Shown: one piece after another, positions 46,731 through 58,520 of the stretch
Numbering within the stretch: the stretch's first letter is position 1
How the letters are laid out: each line of letters starts with the position of its first letter
Assembly: GCF_030247195.1 (NCBI RefSeq)
Contig: NC_080672.1
Coordinates: forward strand, 158,107,167 to 158,171,166
Length of the DNA: 64,000 nucleotides
Source: Topomyia yanbarensis
Lineage: Eukaryota; Arthropoda; Insecta; Diptera; Culicidae
Direction of reading: 5' to 3'
The notes under the pieces: model-generated
What the model was told of the DNA's origin: nothing
The model's input: the letters and a program-made list of their open reading frames with translations, nothing else
Database searches by the model: none
Program-made: the position numbers and the translations under genes

Positions 46731-47878
46731 TTGTTTATAAACAAAGGCTATGCAATCACTGTATAATCGACTTTTTAACCGAGAGCCGAGTGTCATATAC
46801 CATTCGACACCGTTCGTCGAGATCGGAAAATGTCTGTGTGTGTATGTGCGTGTGTATGTATGTGTGTGTGTCATTTAAACTCACACAATTTTCTCAGAGA
46901 TGGCTAAACTGATTTACACAAACTTAATTTCAAATGAAAGGTATAACGCTCTCATAAGCTGCCATTGAATTTTTAATTGATCCGACGTCCGGTTCCGGAG
47001 TTACGGGTTGAATAGTGTGATAAGACAGCAAATTCCCATATAAACTGGTATCACCACGATGTCTAAATGATGTAATGCTTATAAAAATGTGTCCACCATT
47101 ACTTCGATTGACAGGTCTGGATAACTTATGACCAATCAAAGTAGCTTTGACCACATTGGCCACCTATGACGGTTCATAATGCCCCCAGAGAACTCACAAA
47201 GTTCCTAAGCTAATATCACGCCCATATCCCAGCGAATTCTCAACTGATTTTTATAAATTTATATTAAATGAAAGATACAGTACCCTTAACTGCTGCTGAA
47301 TTTCATTCGGTTCTGACTCTTGGTTCCGGAGTTACAGGTTGGTTAGTAAGGTCACAGTGGAATTTCCCAAATAAATCGTTACACTCGTAATACCTCGTAG
47401 GCTTAAAATCTATTGAAATGATCACCAAATTACTTCGACTTTCAGGTCTAGATCACTGATTGCCAGTCAAATATTCTTTAAATATATTGTCCACTTTCGA
47501 CAATTCCGGATTTCTGGATTCCTGGCGTATTCCACAATCAAGTCACATCGATTCTTAGGTGATGACTGAACCGATTTTCTCAAATCAAGTTTCAAATGGA
47601 AGATATAATATGCAGTTGGATGTCGCATCGTCCCCGCCTCCTTACCCTTACACCTTCCCCATTTATCACCCTCCCGCCTGGATCACCCTCACTTCTGCAT
47701 TCCCTTCATCCACCCTGTATACCGAAATAAGATGAAGGGTTTCTGAGGCATCCTCCATTCTTAAGCCACTAAACCCACCCCCTCCACTTCCAAACCCATT
47801 CTTCCAACGTTTCAAAATCCGATTGCATGAGTATAACATTGAACTCAGGCTGATAAAGTCAATTAAATATTATACTTT
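46731..47878 (+). repeat. Repeat P copy B, longest uninterrupted copy
   Basis: Starts with TTGTTTATAAACAA, then GAGAGCCGAGTGTCATATAC and a TG-rich microsatellite. Three internal periods of about 330 bp follow (near 46,899, 47,232 and 47,565), each with a CTGATTT.CAAA..TTAATTTCAAATGAAAG-like opening. Two of them carry CGGTTCCGGAGTTAC. After these come a C-rich tract and AACATTGAACTCAGGCTGAT. Family class unknown; no coding. Confidence 0.75.
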
Positions 47879-48171
47879 TTTGTTTAAAGTGATTCGGCGT
47901 CAACATTCGTGGTAGTAGTGGGATACGTGCTACGTATAATAAGAATGTAATAGACCATTTTCACAATTATATTGAAAAATCTCTAAAGCTAATTAGCAAA
48001 GGACTGGAAGTTGTGAAATATTTTTCAATATTGAGAGCTATTTGTCTTCTGCAACGCAGGGGTAAGGATATTTTGACATTAAATGCGAATTATTTGAGTA
48101 TGCGGTATGCCCAGATAAGCGTAAAATCACTTAATGACTTATGCTGCCAGAACCGGAAAACTCTAAGCTTG

Positions 48172-48697
48172 ACGGCGCCGGTGGTTGAGTGGTAAGCTTG
48201 ACCGCCACTCATTCCAATTTGCCTGGGTTCAATTCCAGCCGAGGTCGTTGAGATTTTTCTGAAAAAATCTGTGGTCACGTCTTCCTTCGGAAGGGAAGTA
48301 AAGCCGTTGGTCCCCGGTCTATGAGTTTGGTGGATCGATATCTAGTCCAGATAGTGAAGTCACCTCTCTGGCGTCGGTAAAGAAGAAGTGATCCAACTTC
48401 TATACTCTTACTAACAAAAATATTCTCCTCCTGTGATACTTGTGGAGTACGCAGTAGTATATACGGCCTCTAGCAAAAGCAAGTATCGGACTAACCACTC
48501 CTTCCTTTCCTTCCGCGATCTACGTTCGGGCCTGGCCGGCGCCGGTATTGATCAATACTTTAGGATTACCAGGAGTTGCACATTGAAAGATGTTTCGCTA
48601 TTCCCAAGCATAATTATCTACTTATTCTCTGTGCAACTTCAGCTAGTTCAGATCGATAACGGAGTAGCAGCCAGGGGTGGTCGCACAAGTTCAAACT
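48172..48697 (+). mobile_element. tRNA-derived SINE with 24-bp target duplication
   Basis: The head GGTTGAGTGGTAAGC (A box) and TGGGTTCAATTCCAGCC (B box) form a tRNA-like pol III promoter. It is followed by a conserved body CTTCCTTCGGAAGGGAAGTA and AAGCCGTTGGTCCCCGG known from insect SINEs. A 24-bp segment starting CAGAACCGGAAA flanks both sides (48,148-48,171 and 48,698-48,721; one mismatch). It may be Gecko-like, but the name was not verified. At 526 bp it is long for a SINE, so the right part may include other sequence. Confidence 0.7.
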
Positions 48698-48937
48698 CAG
48701 AACCGGAAATCTCTAAGCTTGCTCATATGACCCTATTCCACGCTTTTCTAAACTTTCTTCCTTCAACTCCTTGCTTTTCCTTGAGTACTATGGCTCTTAA
48801 TATTGAAAAGTCCTATGCTATATTTCACCCTAAGGAGCAAAATTTGGTAAAAACCAAAATTTCTCACTAGGATGAAAATTTGTTGGTAAAAACCAGTCTT
48901 TGTACAGGAGGGCACAAATCCTTATTTCATACTATGT

Positions 48938-49010
48938 TGCGTTTCGGCTTCGCCTCTTCAGAAACCGACACTAACGTATTGTCGGAATAGATTAGCGCCG
49001 GCTTGACGCA
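48938..49010 (+). repeat. Solitary foldback arm
   Basis: GCGTTTCGGCTTCGCCTCTT and GTCGGAATAGATTAGCGCCG match one arm of the foldback at 45.2-45.4 kb; no inverted partner follows. Confidence 0.75.
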
Positions 49011-49082
49011 AATCCCTTAAAACTAAAACACACTATGTGTTTCAATCAAACGACTGATCAAACGTGATGTCCCGTTCGAGCA

Positions 49083-49141
49083 GAAGTTCTGTTTATGCCG
49101 ATGAGACACAAGTGAAGCCTCATCGGCATAAACAGAACTTC
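49083..49141. repeat. Perfect 23-bp hairpin
   Basis: GAAGTTCTGTTTATGCCGAT plus GAG (49,083-49,105) pairs perfectly with 49,119-49,141 across a 13-base loop. It lies about 70 bp downstream of the solitary foldback arm and may belong to the same element. Confidence 0.9.
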
Positions 49142-49711
49142 AAGGAAGTTTTCTTCAGATGCATCCTGTTAGCTTAGAAAATGGTGCACAGCAACTTGTC
49201 GCTGCGAACATTCGCGAGCCAAAACTATAATAAACAACGAAGAAGCACATTAGTTGCTTCTTTATTCTATCCTTTCCCAAAGCAGATGGCTTCGCTCGTG
49301 AAGCTGCATAAAATTTTCATTACACATATTTATTTCGTTTTCCGATTCGCACAGTACAATAAATGCTTGTAAAACCATCTACCGTAAGCAGATAATTAAT
49401 ATTTTTCAAAATTTGCAATAACGCCAGGCTAACAATTCAGCCGCAAAGAACTTCATTAGATCAAATTCCTTGCAGGATATTAGGAAATTACCCACTCTGC
49501 CAATATAAAATGCAGTGAAAAATTAGGTACTATGTTTGATTCATGCATCAAGAAATTTTTCTGAGCTTCGCGAAGCTATGTGACAAACATTCACGAGTGA
49601 AGATTTGACGTTGCTCTTAAATTTTCAAACTTCATCAAGCGTTTGCATTTTGCACATCTACTGATCTACTGTGAAGTTTTCGCAATTTCTCGCTTGGTGC
49701 GTTATTCATGG
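49142..49711. other. Unassigned stretch
   Basis: No gene or recognised repeat. Confidence 0.35.
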
Positions 49712-50560
49712 TTAATTAGTGAGCACAAAGCTTTGGATACTTTGCGACCCACGGTAAGCAACAGTCGCGCGAGTGAACGAATTTTCCCTTGCCTGCGCTG
49801 TACTCCTTCGTAAGAGGCCTATAGCCAACAATATAACCTTCCTGTTCAAGCTATTTACCACCACCCGAAGCTTATCAGGGTGAATTTTCGATACTTCTGT
49901 TTGATGAATCCAAGTACTGTGGAGGCCATAACGGAAGAAGTACGCGGAAAACTGTAGCTTATCATTGAGGGCGATACCTAGGTTCTTGACGGATGCGACT
50001 CGTTCTACGTGATCAGAACTCATTTAGTGTTCGAACACAATCGAAGAGTGTACTGGTGTGAATGTGATTGTGCCGTATTTCCAAATATTCATATTCTTCC
50101 TATTTCTTTCACTCCAGTCAATGATCTGCAATGCACTACAGTCTACCATAGTTATTATAACACGGTAAATTTTAAGATCATCTGCGTACATGACTTTAAA
50201 CGATAACACTTTACTGCACAAGTCCTTAGCAAAGAGTACAAAAGAAAAGGTTCGAGAAGATTTTCTTAAAGAACGTTTTGAGAGATTCACGAGAATAGGC
50301 AGGTTGATTCTTCAGGTGACGCTGAGAACCTGTTTCGATAGTTGGCGCTTTCATAGAATCCGGTGGAGGACGTTTTGTTTCCCAGAGAGGCCCAAATTTG
50401 CTTGGGGTCGTCCTTCGTGTTGCACTTAATTCGGGAAACATATGAGTGAAAGTAAGTGTCGTTCATGAGTTTTAACCTTTCTCACTCGATTTTGAAGATT
50501 TCGCAGCTCTGTATTCCACCAAGCTCGTTTGTTTTCAGGGCGACACATACGTTACCTTAC
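49712..50560 (-). pseudogene. Decayed Jockey-clade LINE fragment
   Basis: On the minus strand scattered blocks of a Jockey-type ORF2 can be read in three frames. They are RAWWNTELRNL (linker before RT, near 50,530), then after an apparent deletion FAKDLCS and MYADDLKIYR (catalytic YADD, near 50,180), DWSERNRKNMN and VASVKNLGIALNDKLQF (thumb, near 49,980). Stops and frameshifts separate them and much of the RT palm is missing. It does not resemble the I-clade copies of the window. An old relic without coding potential. Confidence 0.7.
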
Positions 50561-51994
50561 AGGGCACAAATTGTTGAAAAATTATTCCTAATTCGTGATA
50601 AAATATATTCACAGATTCATTCAAACTACCCAGCAACACAATTTATTTGTGAATATGCCGCATTCAATTCATAATTCGCATTGAGTCAAATAAATCTGCA
50701 TAGTGATTTATCGGCATGACGAACACAACGTCACTTTTTAACACAAACGGATTGTGATGACGATTTCTCATTCCTCTCGCTTAGTCAACTGGTATCTGAA
50801 GACTTAGCGTTTCGACAAATCTGGAACATTTATGCAGGTTCTATAACTTTCATCTGTAAGAACAGTAAAACGGTCTATCGCTACCGGTCTGTAATGATCT
50901 GATACTAATTATAGCTTTAAAAGGAACTGTGGCTACAATCCAGCATCCAGATCTCTGTCATCAGCCCTGTTCGAATCATCAAATATTGAAAGAAGACCAA
51001 TCGATAGTAAAGTTATCTTTTATAGCCACCCCACACTAGCTACAAACATCCAGTTGCATTCGGCATGTGTCCGCGTATGAAATTTTCCAAGAAGGCAATT
51101 AAAGCAGTTTATTACTTTTTCTTCTGAATTGCTCTTCGTCTTCTGCCAATGATAAGTAAGACTACCGATCGCTACTGCCACCGCTAGCATATAAAATCTG
51201 CCGCAAGCTTGCTGCCCAGCAATGTACCAAAGCAACGTTGGAAGCTGTACGATGTGATGTTTTAGGGGCTCAGTGTACGACATAAATGTATCAATAATAA
51301 TTCATTCCGGAATGTGTTTTCCCTCATTTGATGGATGTTTTATTTGATGAGATTGTTAAAAGCATTTGGCTGCGTAGGAATTTATTGGCATGTTGTCTCG
51401 ATGTCGCCTTGGCGATGTGCCTTTCAATGCGAAGGGATTGAACGGCTGCGTTCCTGTCGCTGTGACCTGAAATGTGAATCCGTTGGTATCTGAGCAGAGC
51501 ACGAGTGTTGAGTGACACAGATAGTATGAGGATGGTTAGCAGTTGGACACATCTGTTTGGTCAATCAAGAAATAAAATCCTTAGTTTTCTGGTAAAAAAA
51601 GTTTTATTTGACCTACTTTCCGCGAAATGTTAGACGCGTTTTGTTTCTTAACGGGACTGTTACCATTGGCCATAAATCGATTTTTGGTCAAAAATCCAGC
51701 TGGTAGGCGTAACCGAGGAGATTTCAATCTGGCGAAACAGTAACGTTAGAAATTCAACCATAACGCATTTGTTTTATTTTGGTCGTGCCCACAAATCCTC
51801 CAATGCGCGCCAACAATGTTAAATAAGTGGTTGAGTAGTTACTGTAAACACATAACAAAAAATGCGCGCATCACTTTTAGTCGTATCACTGGTCAAATCA
51901 AAAAATTTAAATTTTAAATTTTAATGAATGCAGAATATCCTAGTAGAAGTGTTTGAAAAATAATACTTAACCAAATCAATGAGAAATCGGTATC
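50561..51994. other. Unassigned stretch
   Basis: No repeats of the window recognised. It includes the possible small minus-strand frame 51,020-51,283, listed separately. Confidence 0.35.
51020..51283 (-). CDS. Hypothetical 87-codon open frame with a membrane-like segment
   Basis: ATG at 51,283-51,281 (context TTTATGTCG) to a stop at 51,020-51,022. The peptide begins MSYTEPLKHH, has a hydrophobic stretch YMLAVAVAIGSLTYHW around residues 31-46 that could span a membrane, and five cysteines, four of them after the hydrophobic stretch. Composition is less AI-rich than its neighbourhood. No family was recognised and no neighbour supports it. It may be a small host gene, an exon, or chance; I lean to chance. 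Confidence 0.2.
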   Translation of the reverse strand: MSYTEPLKHHIVQLPTLLWYIAGQQACGRFYMLAVAVAIGSLTYHWQKTKSNSEEKVINCFNCLLGKFHTRTHAECNWMFVASVGWL

Positions 51995-52790
51995 ATATTT
52001 TTTGACGTAGGACTACGTCTTTGTTTTCTATATGGGGGTGCACTTTGCAAAATCTACAAAAATGGTATGTAATGAAAAGTGGTCCAATTTTAAAAGCATA
52101 TAATTCATCAATCTCACGACAAATTTTAAGTTTTTTACGCATATCGCCACGAAATATTTCTAAAAATAGATTCCAAAAGATAAACCACAAGATTTTTGAT
52201 ATCATGGCATTAAAAATTTAAATAATGTGCAACCTAGTCAAAATATCGCGTATTTACACACAGAAGAAAGCGCTTCCCTAGTATAGCACGACAGATTTGT
52301 GTACCTATCGCGCAACGCTTCTATGAATGAGGTCATCATCGATTATATAAAGAAAGGATTTGGCCGGGCAAGCTCAGTTGCCTGTTGAACGGCAGGCGGA
52401 GTAGATCACTGCGCTGTGTGTTCTCACAGCGCAGTGTAGCTGAGTTAGAAGTCCGTTACACTGACTGTGGAGGTACGCTACCCAGTGCCGACTAGCAGGT
52501 GATTGAACTTGTCCATTCAAACACTATGCTTTCTTTTATATTATATATTATTAAAGACACTGAGCGTGTTTTCGTGTCTACCAAAACACAGATTTCCATG
52601 TGACATCCCTATTTGTTAGCGATTGTATGCGTAACCTGCATAATAGCAACCTGTGCTTTCGTTGCGCAAATACGAAAACTTTCTTAGTAACAAATTTACG
52701 CAGATCGATGGAAAGTATAACGAAAGTTTATTATTTACGTTCGATCAATTTATTGATTCATTTCCACTCAGGTTGTCCTGTTAATAGGTA
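51995..52790 (+). repeat. Repeat R copy 2
   Basis: GACGTAGGACTACGTC at 52,003-52,018, then the blocks listed for copy 1, including CTTCTATGAATGAGGTCATC, a decayed hairpin and TGTGCTTTCGTTGCGCAA. It lacks the segment that interrupts copy 1. Confidence 0.75.
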
Positions 52791-53398
52791 CATACTATAA
52801 AGCCTATTTATGAATGAATACACTACCACTCGAAAAACCATTGTAATAACGCATCTAAGTCTATATATAAAACTGTTTTCGATTCTTGTTTATTTGTAGT
52901 TTTGATATATGATTAAGATCACTGCATTCGCTACATTTGTATGCGTACTTTAGGAGAGTTACAAGGATGGCAAAATATAGAAAGCTTGGTCTATATATGA
53001 AATGTTATTATATAGTCTAAAATTTGATTTTTCTTCCCCGTTTCGGGTTTTTTATCACACACAATCGAATAGTTTTTACAATTTTTAAAAGCTGATCTTG
53101 TGCTATAAAGATTTAGTTCCAGATTAGTTCGGTCGCGGTTTTCTGTCTTCTTTTTTTAGATCTTCTCAAATAAGTTTAATCGGATTCGATCAACTACTAC
53201 AAATGAAATGACCTGATAACCAAGAAGGTTTGGTTCAATATATAACATTCGATGTTGATTGTTTATGCTTAAACTATACGTAAGAAATATATTTGATTTA
53301 TTATTACTCTAAATGTACTAAGAAAATAAATATTTTACATTAAGTAGTATAGTCCTACGTCTACAGTTCGTGCAACCCCATAGAGCTGCCCCTTGTAG
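52791..53398. other. Unassigned AT-rich stretch
   Basis: No gene. Near 53,350-53,362 GTCCTACGTC resembles part of the repeat R opening, on the other strand. The rest is not recognised. Confidence 0.35.
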
Positions 53399-53565
53399 TT
53401 TTTATTTTTGTTATACAGGTTCTAACCTTAGGGTCATTCGCCTCTTTTCGGGTTAGAGAAATCTCTTTTTGAAAAATATCTAACCCTATGTGCGGGGTTG
53501 GGAATCGATCCCAGGTGAGCTGCGTACAAGGCAATCGATTTACCAATTACGCTATGCCCTTCCCC
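53399..53565 (-). mobile_element. Feilai: Feilai-type SINE, near full length
   Basis: On the minus strand it starts GGGGAAGGGCATAGCGTAAT (A-box region), then GATTGCCTTGTACGCAGC and the B box GGATCGATTCC. The body has CATAGGGTTAGA, TCTCTAACCCGAAAAGAGGC and GAATGACCCTAAGGTTAGAA, ending in an A-rich tail. These features match the Aedes tRNA-related SINE Feilai as I remember it. It is transcribed by RNA polymerase III and moved by LINE machinery. The target duplication is unclear. Confidence 0.8.
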
Positions 53566-53569
53566 TAGG

Positions 53570-54020
53570 TATCATATTTCTTGAATCTACAGTTATAGTT
53601 AAACAGTGATTAAGTAAAGTACCTTACTATTATTACTGTTAGTATCAGTGCAGAAATTTCTGCATTTGTGGCCAACATCTAACAATAATTTGCATAACAA
53701 GTGTCAATTTATACATAGATCTATACCGTGAAAAATGATGATAAGAATGCATGTGATTTCAAGGAATTGGTACTTTGGAAAACGTTTTGAAAATATTTAA
53801 AATAATTGGTTACTTGTCACTAGGCTCACATTAGTTGCTGATTCAAATTACCTCGGTAAGAGGAGAGTTGAAACAAAGAGTTGCTTTGTTATTTATTTGT
53901 ACCATTTATTCTGACGTAATTTGATAAAGCATAAACAGAAGTAAGAAATTTAAAAATAAGCATTCATCGAATGACAATTCTTGTTAATTTATCTAATGAA
54001 AATAAAAAACTGTTTCAACC
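53570..54020. other. Unassigned stretch
   Basis: Nothing recognised. Confidence 0.35.
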
Positions 54021-54024
54021 CTCC

Positions 54025-54175
54025 TCGGTCCAATTTATTTTTAGACACGTCAATGCAAGGACAATCTCGTCAAATCGTATATCGCCTACACTCACTGGAT
54101 AACCCTCAACTGTCAAGTAAATGCCATGACGTTGATTGCCATAAACTGTTCTATATTAGGTCACGAACATATTAG
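54025..54175 (+). pseudogene. Small I-clade LINE scrap before RNase H
   Basis: The frame reads LFLDTSM and later DVDCHKLFYIRSRTY, which line up with FFDTSM and EVDCDKMFYTDGSN of the ORF2 at 25.5-29.2 kb (residues about 917-960), with the same spacing. The catalytic TDGS is lost. It is about 150 bp of a diverged copy; nothing further is homologous on either side. Confidence 0.6.
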
Positions 54176-54474
54176 GACAGACAAACAGACGTAACACGAG
54201 ATGAATTTTTATCACCCACAGAAAAAACGGTCGATTTAAATTATGAAAAATGCGCCATCTCACCGAGCGTGGCGCTAGTGAAACGATTTTGACACATAAC
54301 CATACTGCGTCACATCGGTTCCGCACGCATCCGAATACCAAGATGAAGGGAAGGAAAGGTGGGAACAATCGTAACTTTTAAATGTATTAGTTTTAAACAT
54401 GTAAAAGTAAACATGGCGTCCGCGACCCTGGAAATAAACCGGATCTTCCGATTCGAACACTTGGGACATTTTTA
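54176..54474. other. Unassigned stretch
   Basis: Nothing recognised. Confidence 0.3.
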
Positions 54475-54720
54475 CATTTCTTACAAAAGAAATGTATAGG
54501 ATTCGCTCAAACTTTGAAAACTTTTTCCGAGGCCCGGAGGGCCGAGTCTCATATACCAATCGACTCAGCTCGACAAATTGAGACAATGTCTGTATGTGTG
54601 TGTGTATGTGTGTATGTATGTATGTACAAAATGTCATGTAATTATCTCAGCAATGGCTGAACCGATCTTAATGAAATTAGTTTCAAATGAAAGGCCTATC
54701 GTTGCCATTTGACACTATTA
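54475..54720 (+). repeat. Repeat P copy D, 5' part
   Basis: Hairpin CATTTCTTACAAAAGAAATG, then GAGGCCCGGAGGGCCGAGTC, CGACTCAGCTCGACAAATTG, a TG-rich microsatellite, CTCAGCAATGGCTGAACCGA and AGTTTCAAATGAAAGGCC. The rest of the family is not recognisable; the sequence after 54,720 differs. Confidence 0.7.
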
Positions 54721-55879
54721 TTTTTGATTTTCGATATGTTGTTTACTTTCTGAGATATGGGCGATTTTATCAAAAAACAGCAGGTTTTTTGCAATTAACT
54801 TTCGAACAATACAAACTGCACATAAGTAGAAAGCTTGTAAAAATACCTTTCTATCAAGCTAAAGATTGTCTAAATCCGTGCACGAGCGGCGGAGATATTA
54901 AACATTTTGTATTTTTAGTCCTCGCTTATTAATTTCCAATAATTAAAAATGAGATTGTTTCATACAGAGTATTGCTTTACTGGTGTTTTAGGGGCAAAAC
55001 TAAACCGATTTTCAATATCGGGGTATGAAAACACATCTACGTGATTCAAGGAATTCGATGATGAGAACATTTTGTGAATTATCTTTATAATAAATGAACT
55101 ATTTCTCAAAAATCAATATATAAGCTCACTTCAAAGACAAAATAATGTGTTGATAAAGAAACAGTGAGTTCTACTATTTATTCCTTGGATTAGGCATTGC
55201 GTTCAATCATGAGGTAAATGTTGTATGGTATATCAATACACAGATCAACAAGTAATTCACCTAGTAGTGAGATAAAAGATTTCTAATATAATTATAGTTG
55301 TCGCGTCAACGAAAGCGAGTATATGTTTGAAGCCCAAAAATCTAGCGAAAATTTAGCTCTTTTGCAAGATTTAGGTTATACTGGTTATGGCGGAAAAATT
55401 ACTACTTACATTATTTAAGATAAGAATGTAAGAATCAATATATCATAATAATATACCTATAAAAATAATGTCACTGCATTAACCATCATTTGCCATTCCT
55501 CACGCCCCCCCCCACCCAATCACTCTCTCTCTCTCTTGCTCTCTCTGTCTCTCTTCCATTGCATCTATTTAGCTATTTCTGTATCCATTTCTAAGTTGTG
55601 TGATAAGATCTTCTGCCAATCTGAAATGTTTATTAATTGTAATTGAGAAGGTTTTAGAAAACAAAACCATTTTTTGTCTGCTACAACATCAACTCAACTT
55701 TAATTCAATTGTATTCAAAGCCTATATCTACACTATAATTAAGGAAATTCATGGCTATATAAGAAAAATATTTGGCTTAACTGGGTAATATGAAAGTTTG
55801 ACGATGGAAATTTTCAAAGGAGTCATTCCACGAGCGATATTTAAACTATTCGTATCTCTATTGAATTTTAAATGAAATA
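54721..55879. other. Unassigned; CT-rich microsatellite and a repeat Q scrap
   Basis: (CT)n lies at about 55,523-55,555. A partial repeat Q word TTCACCTAGTAGTGAGATAA occurs at 55,256. The rest is not recognised. Confidence 0.45.
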
Positions 55880-56363
55880 TTTGCTCAAAGACTGAAAGCT
55901 GAAGCCAGCAGGATTGGAATTGCCATCAACGTTTCGAAGACAAAATACATGAGAGGAAGAGGTTCTAGAGACGATAATGTGAACCTCCCACCCGAGTTCG
56001 GATTGACGGTGACGAAATCGAGATGGTCGACGAATTCATGTATTTGGGCTCACTGGTAACCGACGACAATGATAACAGCAGAGAAATTCAGAGACGGATC
56101 TTAGCGGGAAATTGTTCCTACTTTGGACTCCAGAGGACGCTCCGGTCGAACAAAATTCACCGCCGCACGAAGTTGATTATCTTCAAGACGCTGATTAGAT
56201 CGGTGGTCCTCTACGGCCACGAGACCTGGACTATGCTCGTGGAGGACCAACGCCTTGGAGTTTTCGAACGAAAGGTGTTGCGTACCATCTATGGTACAGA
56301 TGGAAGACGGAACGTTGCGCAGGCGAATGAACCATGAGTTGTATCAGCTGCACATTCGTTGTA
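55880..56363 (+). pseudogene. RTE-clade LINE internal fragment
   Basis: Homologous to residues around RLKREAKRVGLAIN through RRMNHELHQL of the RTE copy at 1.6-3.3 kb, here RLKAEASRIGIAIN, then YLGSLVTDDNDNSREIQRR, RRTKLIIFKTLIR and LYGHETWTM. Both ends are cut inside the ORF. There is a frameshift near 56,000 and one near 56,300. The RT palm is absent, so it is a relic of the thumb and C-terminal domain. Confidence 0.85.
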
Positions 56364-57124
56364 TTGGTACGAACTTTCATGAAAAATAACGGATCAAAGA
56401 CCAAAAATATCCACAACTTAGATCCAGGAAAAGAAGTCTCCCAAAGTACCCACTCTCGATGGGGGATGCAACTAGAATGTGTCTTCTAACTTATCGTCGT
56501 CCATATTTGGATATACTGAGTAGTTTGAACTATTTCTTTTTCACGGTATTGGTCTGTATAGGACTTATTTATCCATATTTCCTGCACGAGAATTCCGAAC
56601 TAAACAATATGAAAGCTATAAGGATGAATTGAAAGAGACTGCATTGCAATCAACTGAATGCACGGCTTTTATGCTATCGACATGGCCTAGACATTTCACA
56701 CTATTTACTTCAATGCAAATAAAAACTTTGAAATATCTACCTGTCTCATTCACGAATCGCATTCTTCCTGTCGTTCTCTGTTCAAGGGGCTTGAAAGCAC
56801 ATGTGACCTTGTCTCATTTTACTATATTCAATTGCGCGTTAAAATACTGGACCAGTAAATTCTATTCTGTACATAAATCTTTTATTCGGGAATATGTGGC
56901 CAAAAAGTAAACTTCGAATTCGTCAAGTAAAGAAGCATGGAAACAAAAAGAATAAAACCAAAAAAAAATGGAAGCCCTTGAAAGTCCATTGCATATTTAT
57001 TAGCCTTTTATCAGAAGATGAGATTTTCAAAAACATTTCAAAACTTTCTGATGCAATGGTTCTCAAATTCGTACAATCCGGTTTATTCATTTTCTTTATA
57101 TAAAAATGTTTTTGGATTCAAATA
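56364..57124. other. Unassigned AT-rich stretch
   Basis: Open frames of 93 and 69 codons have no recognisable domain. No gene is called. Confidence 0.35.
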
Positions 57125-58520
57125 TATGACCATTTCATTTTAATTAATTATTTCATTCCGCATCTTTTTATTCGTTTTGTTCATCTGCGTTCATTTTACT
57201 TATTTTATTCGTTTCATTCTTTGGATTCACTCTGATCAGTTTATTCTTTTTGTGCATTTTACTCATATCAGTCATTGTTTTCATTGTATGCATTTTATTC
57301 ATTTTTTCCAGTTTATTCATTTTGTTCAGTTTCTTCATTTTAATAAACTGACTACTTTTTCAGTTTTAATCATTTCATCCAAATAATTTATTTGATTCAA
57401 TTTTCTTCTTTATATTAATTTATAACCTTGAACCATTCTTCAATTTTTCATTTTAATCAATGCATTTAATTCTGCTCATTTTCTTCTTTTTATTCATTTT
57501 ATCACCTCAGCTCATTTTGTTTATTTGAATCGTTTGTTTTATTTATGCATTTCATTTATATTTTACTTTATTCATTTGGTTCATCCATTCTTTTTATACA
57601 TTTGATCCATTTCATTAATTTGATTCATTGTATTCACTGGATGAATTAAATCAATTTGATTCATTTAATTCATTTGATTCATTTAATAAATATGATTAAT
57701 TTGATTCATGTGATCCATGTTTATGTTTATTACCTTCACCAACAGGCCCCTTTGGCCCCAATGGTGGTTGCATATACTAATTACATTTTAAAATTCATTT
57801 GATTCATTTGATTCATTTGATTCATTTGAATCATTTGATTCATTTGATTCATTTGATTCATTTGATTCATTTGATTCATTTGATTCATTTGATTCATTTG
57901 ATTCATTTAATTCATTTGATTCATTTGATTAATTTGATTCATTTGATTCATTTGATTCATTTGATTCATTTGATTCATTTGATTCATTTGATTCATTTGA
58001 TTCATTTGATTCATTTGATTCATTTGATTCATTTGATTCATTTAATTCATTTGATTCAATTGATTCATTTGATGCATTTTATTCATATCTTTAATTTTAT
58101 GCATTTAATGTTCAGTCATTCGTTTTATTTCATTCAATTTGTTAGTATGAGTCAATTTATTCTATTAATCTTATAACTATTTCTAAATATAATCTTAATT
58201 TTTATTTAATAACCTAATCTAATGTGATTCGTGTATATTATAATTTTGATTTACATTAATTTTTCTACTCATTTTATGAATTTAATAACCTATTATTTCA
58301 TTTTTTGCTTTACTTTTTTATTTCGGTCGTTTTGTTGATTTCTATAATTTATTCAGTTTATTCGAGATTGTATTCGTGCAAGACTAGAAACTGTTTTCAT
58401 CACACCTCTAGTAGGGTGCTTACTTCTCGTGAGTTCTGCAAACTAATGCAATATAGAAATGTGTAAGAAATGTCTCATCTCACTGCTAGGTGGATTAAAT
58501 CGGTTTTTATCTCGAATCTA
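57125..58520 (-). repeat. Repeat Q copy 5 with a long tail array
   Basis: Read on the minus strand, the head (58,520-58,340) has CACCTAGCAGTGAGATGAGA, GTTTGCAGAACTCACGAGAA, CACCCTACTAGAGGTGTGAT and CACGAATACAATCTCGAATA. The tail runs down to about 57,125 as AT-rich short words and includes the 9-bp array below. Head-to-tail order is the same as in copy 1. Confidence 0.7.
57793..58078. repeat. Array of about 30 copies of a 9-bp unit
   Basis: TTCATTTGA repeated head to tail with few substitutions (occasional TTAATTTGA, TTCATTTAA). The open frame of Leu-Ile-His repeats is a consequence of the 9-bp period and is not a gene. Confidence 0.9.

Noticed and set aside
48433..48870. 145-codon plus-strand frame
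   Set aside because: It overlaps the SINE body and crosses its target duplication; no domain was recognised.
53399..53565. Functional tRNA gene at the A/B boxes
   Set aside because: The boxes belong to a SINE with a characteristic tRNA-unrelated body and A-rich tail.
57799..58176. 125-codon frame of Leu-Ile-His repeats
   Set aside because: Direct consequence of the 9-bp TTCATTTGA array; the period is a multiple of three, so stops do not arise.
57125..58340. CRISPR array or prokaryotic repeat locus
   Set aside because: Direct repeats here are tandem without spacers, and the whole window is eukaryotic in character.
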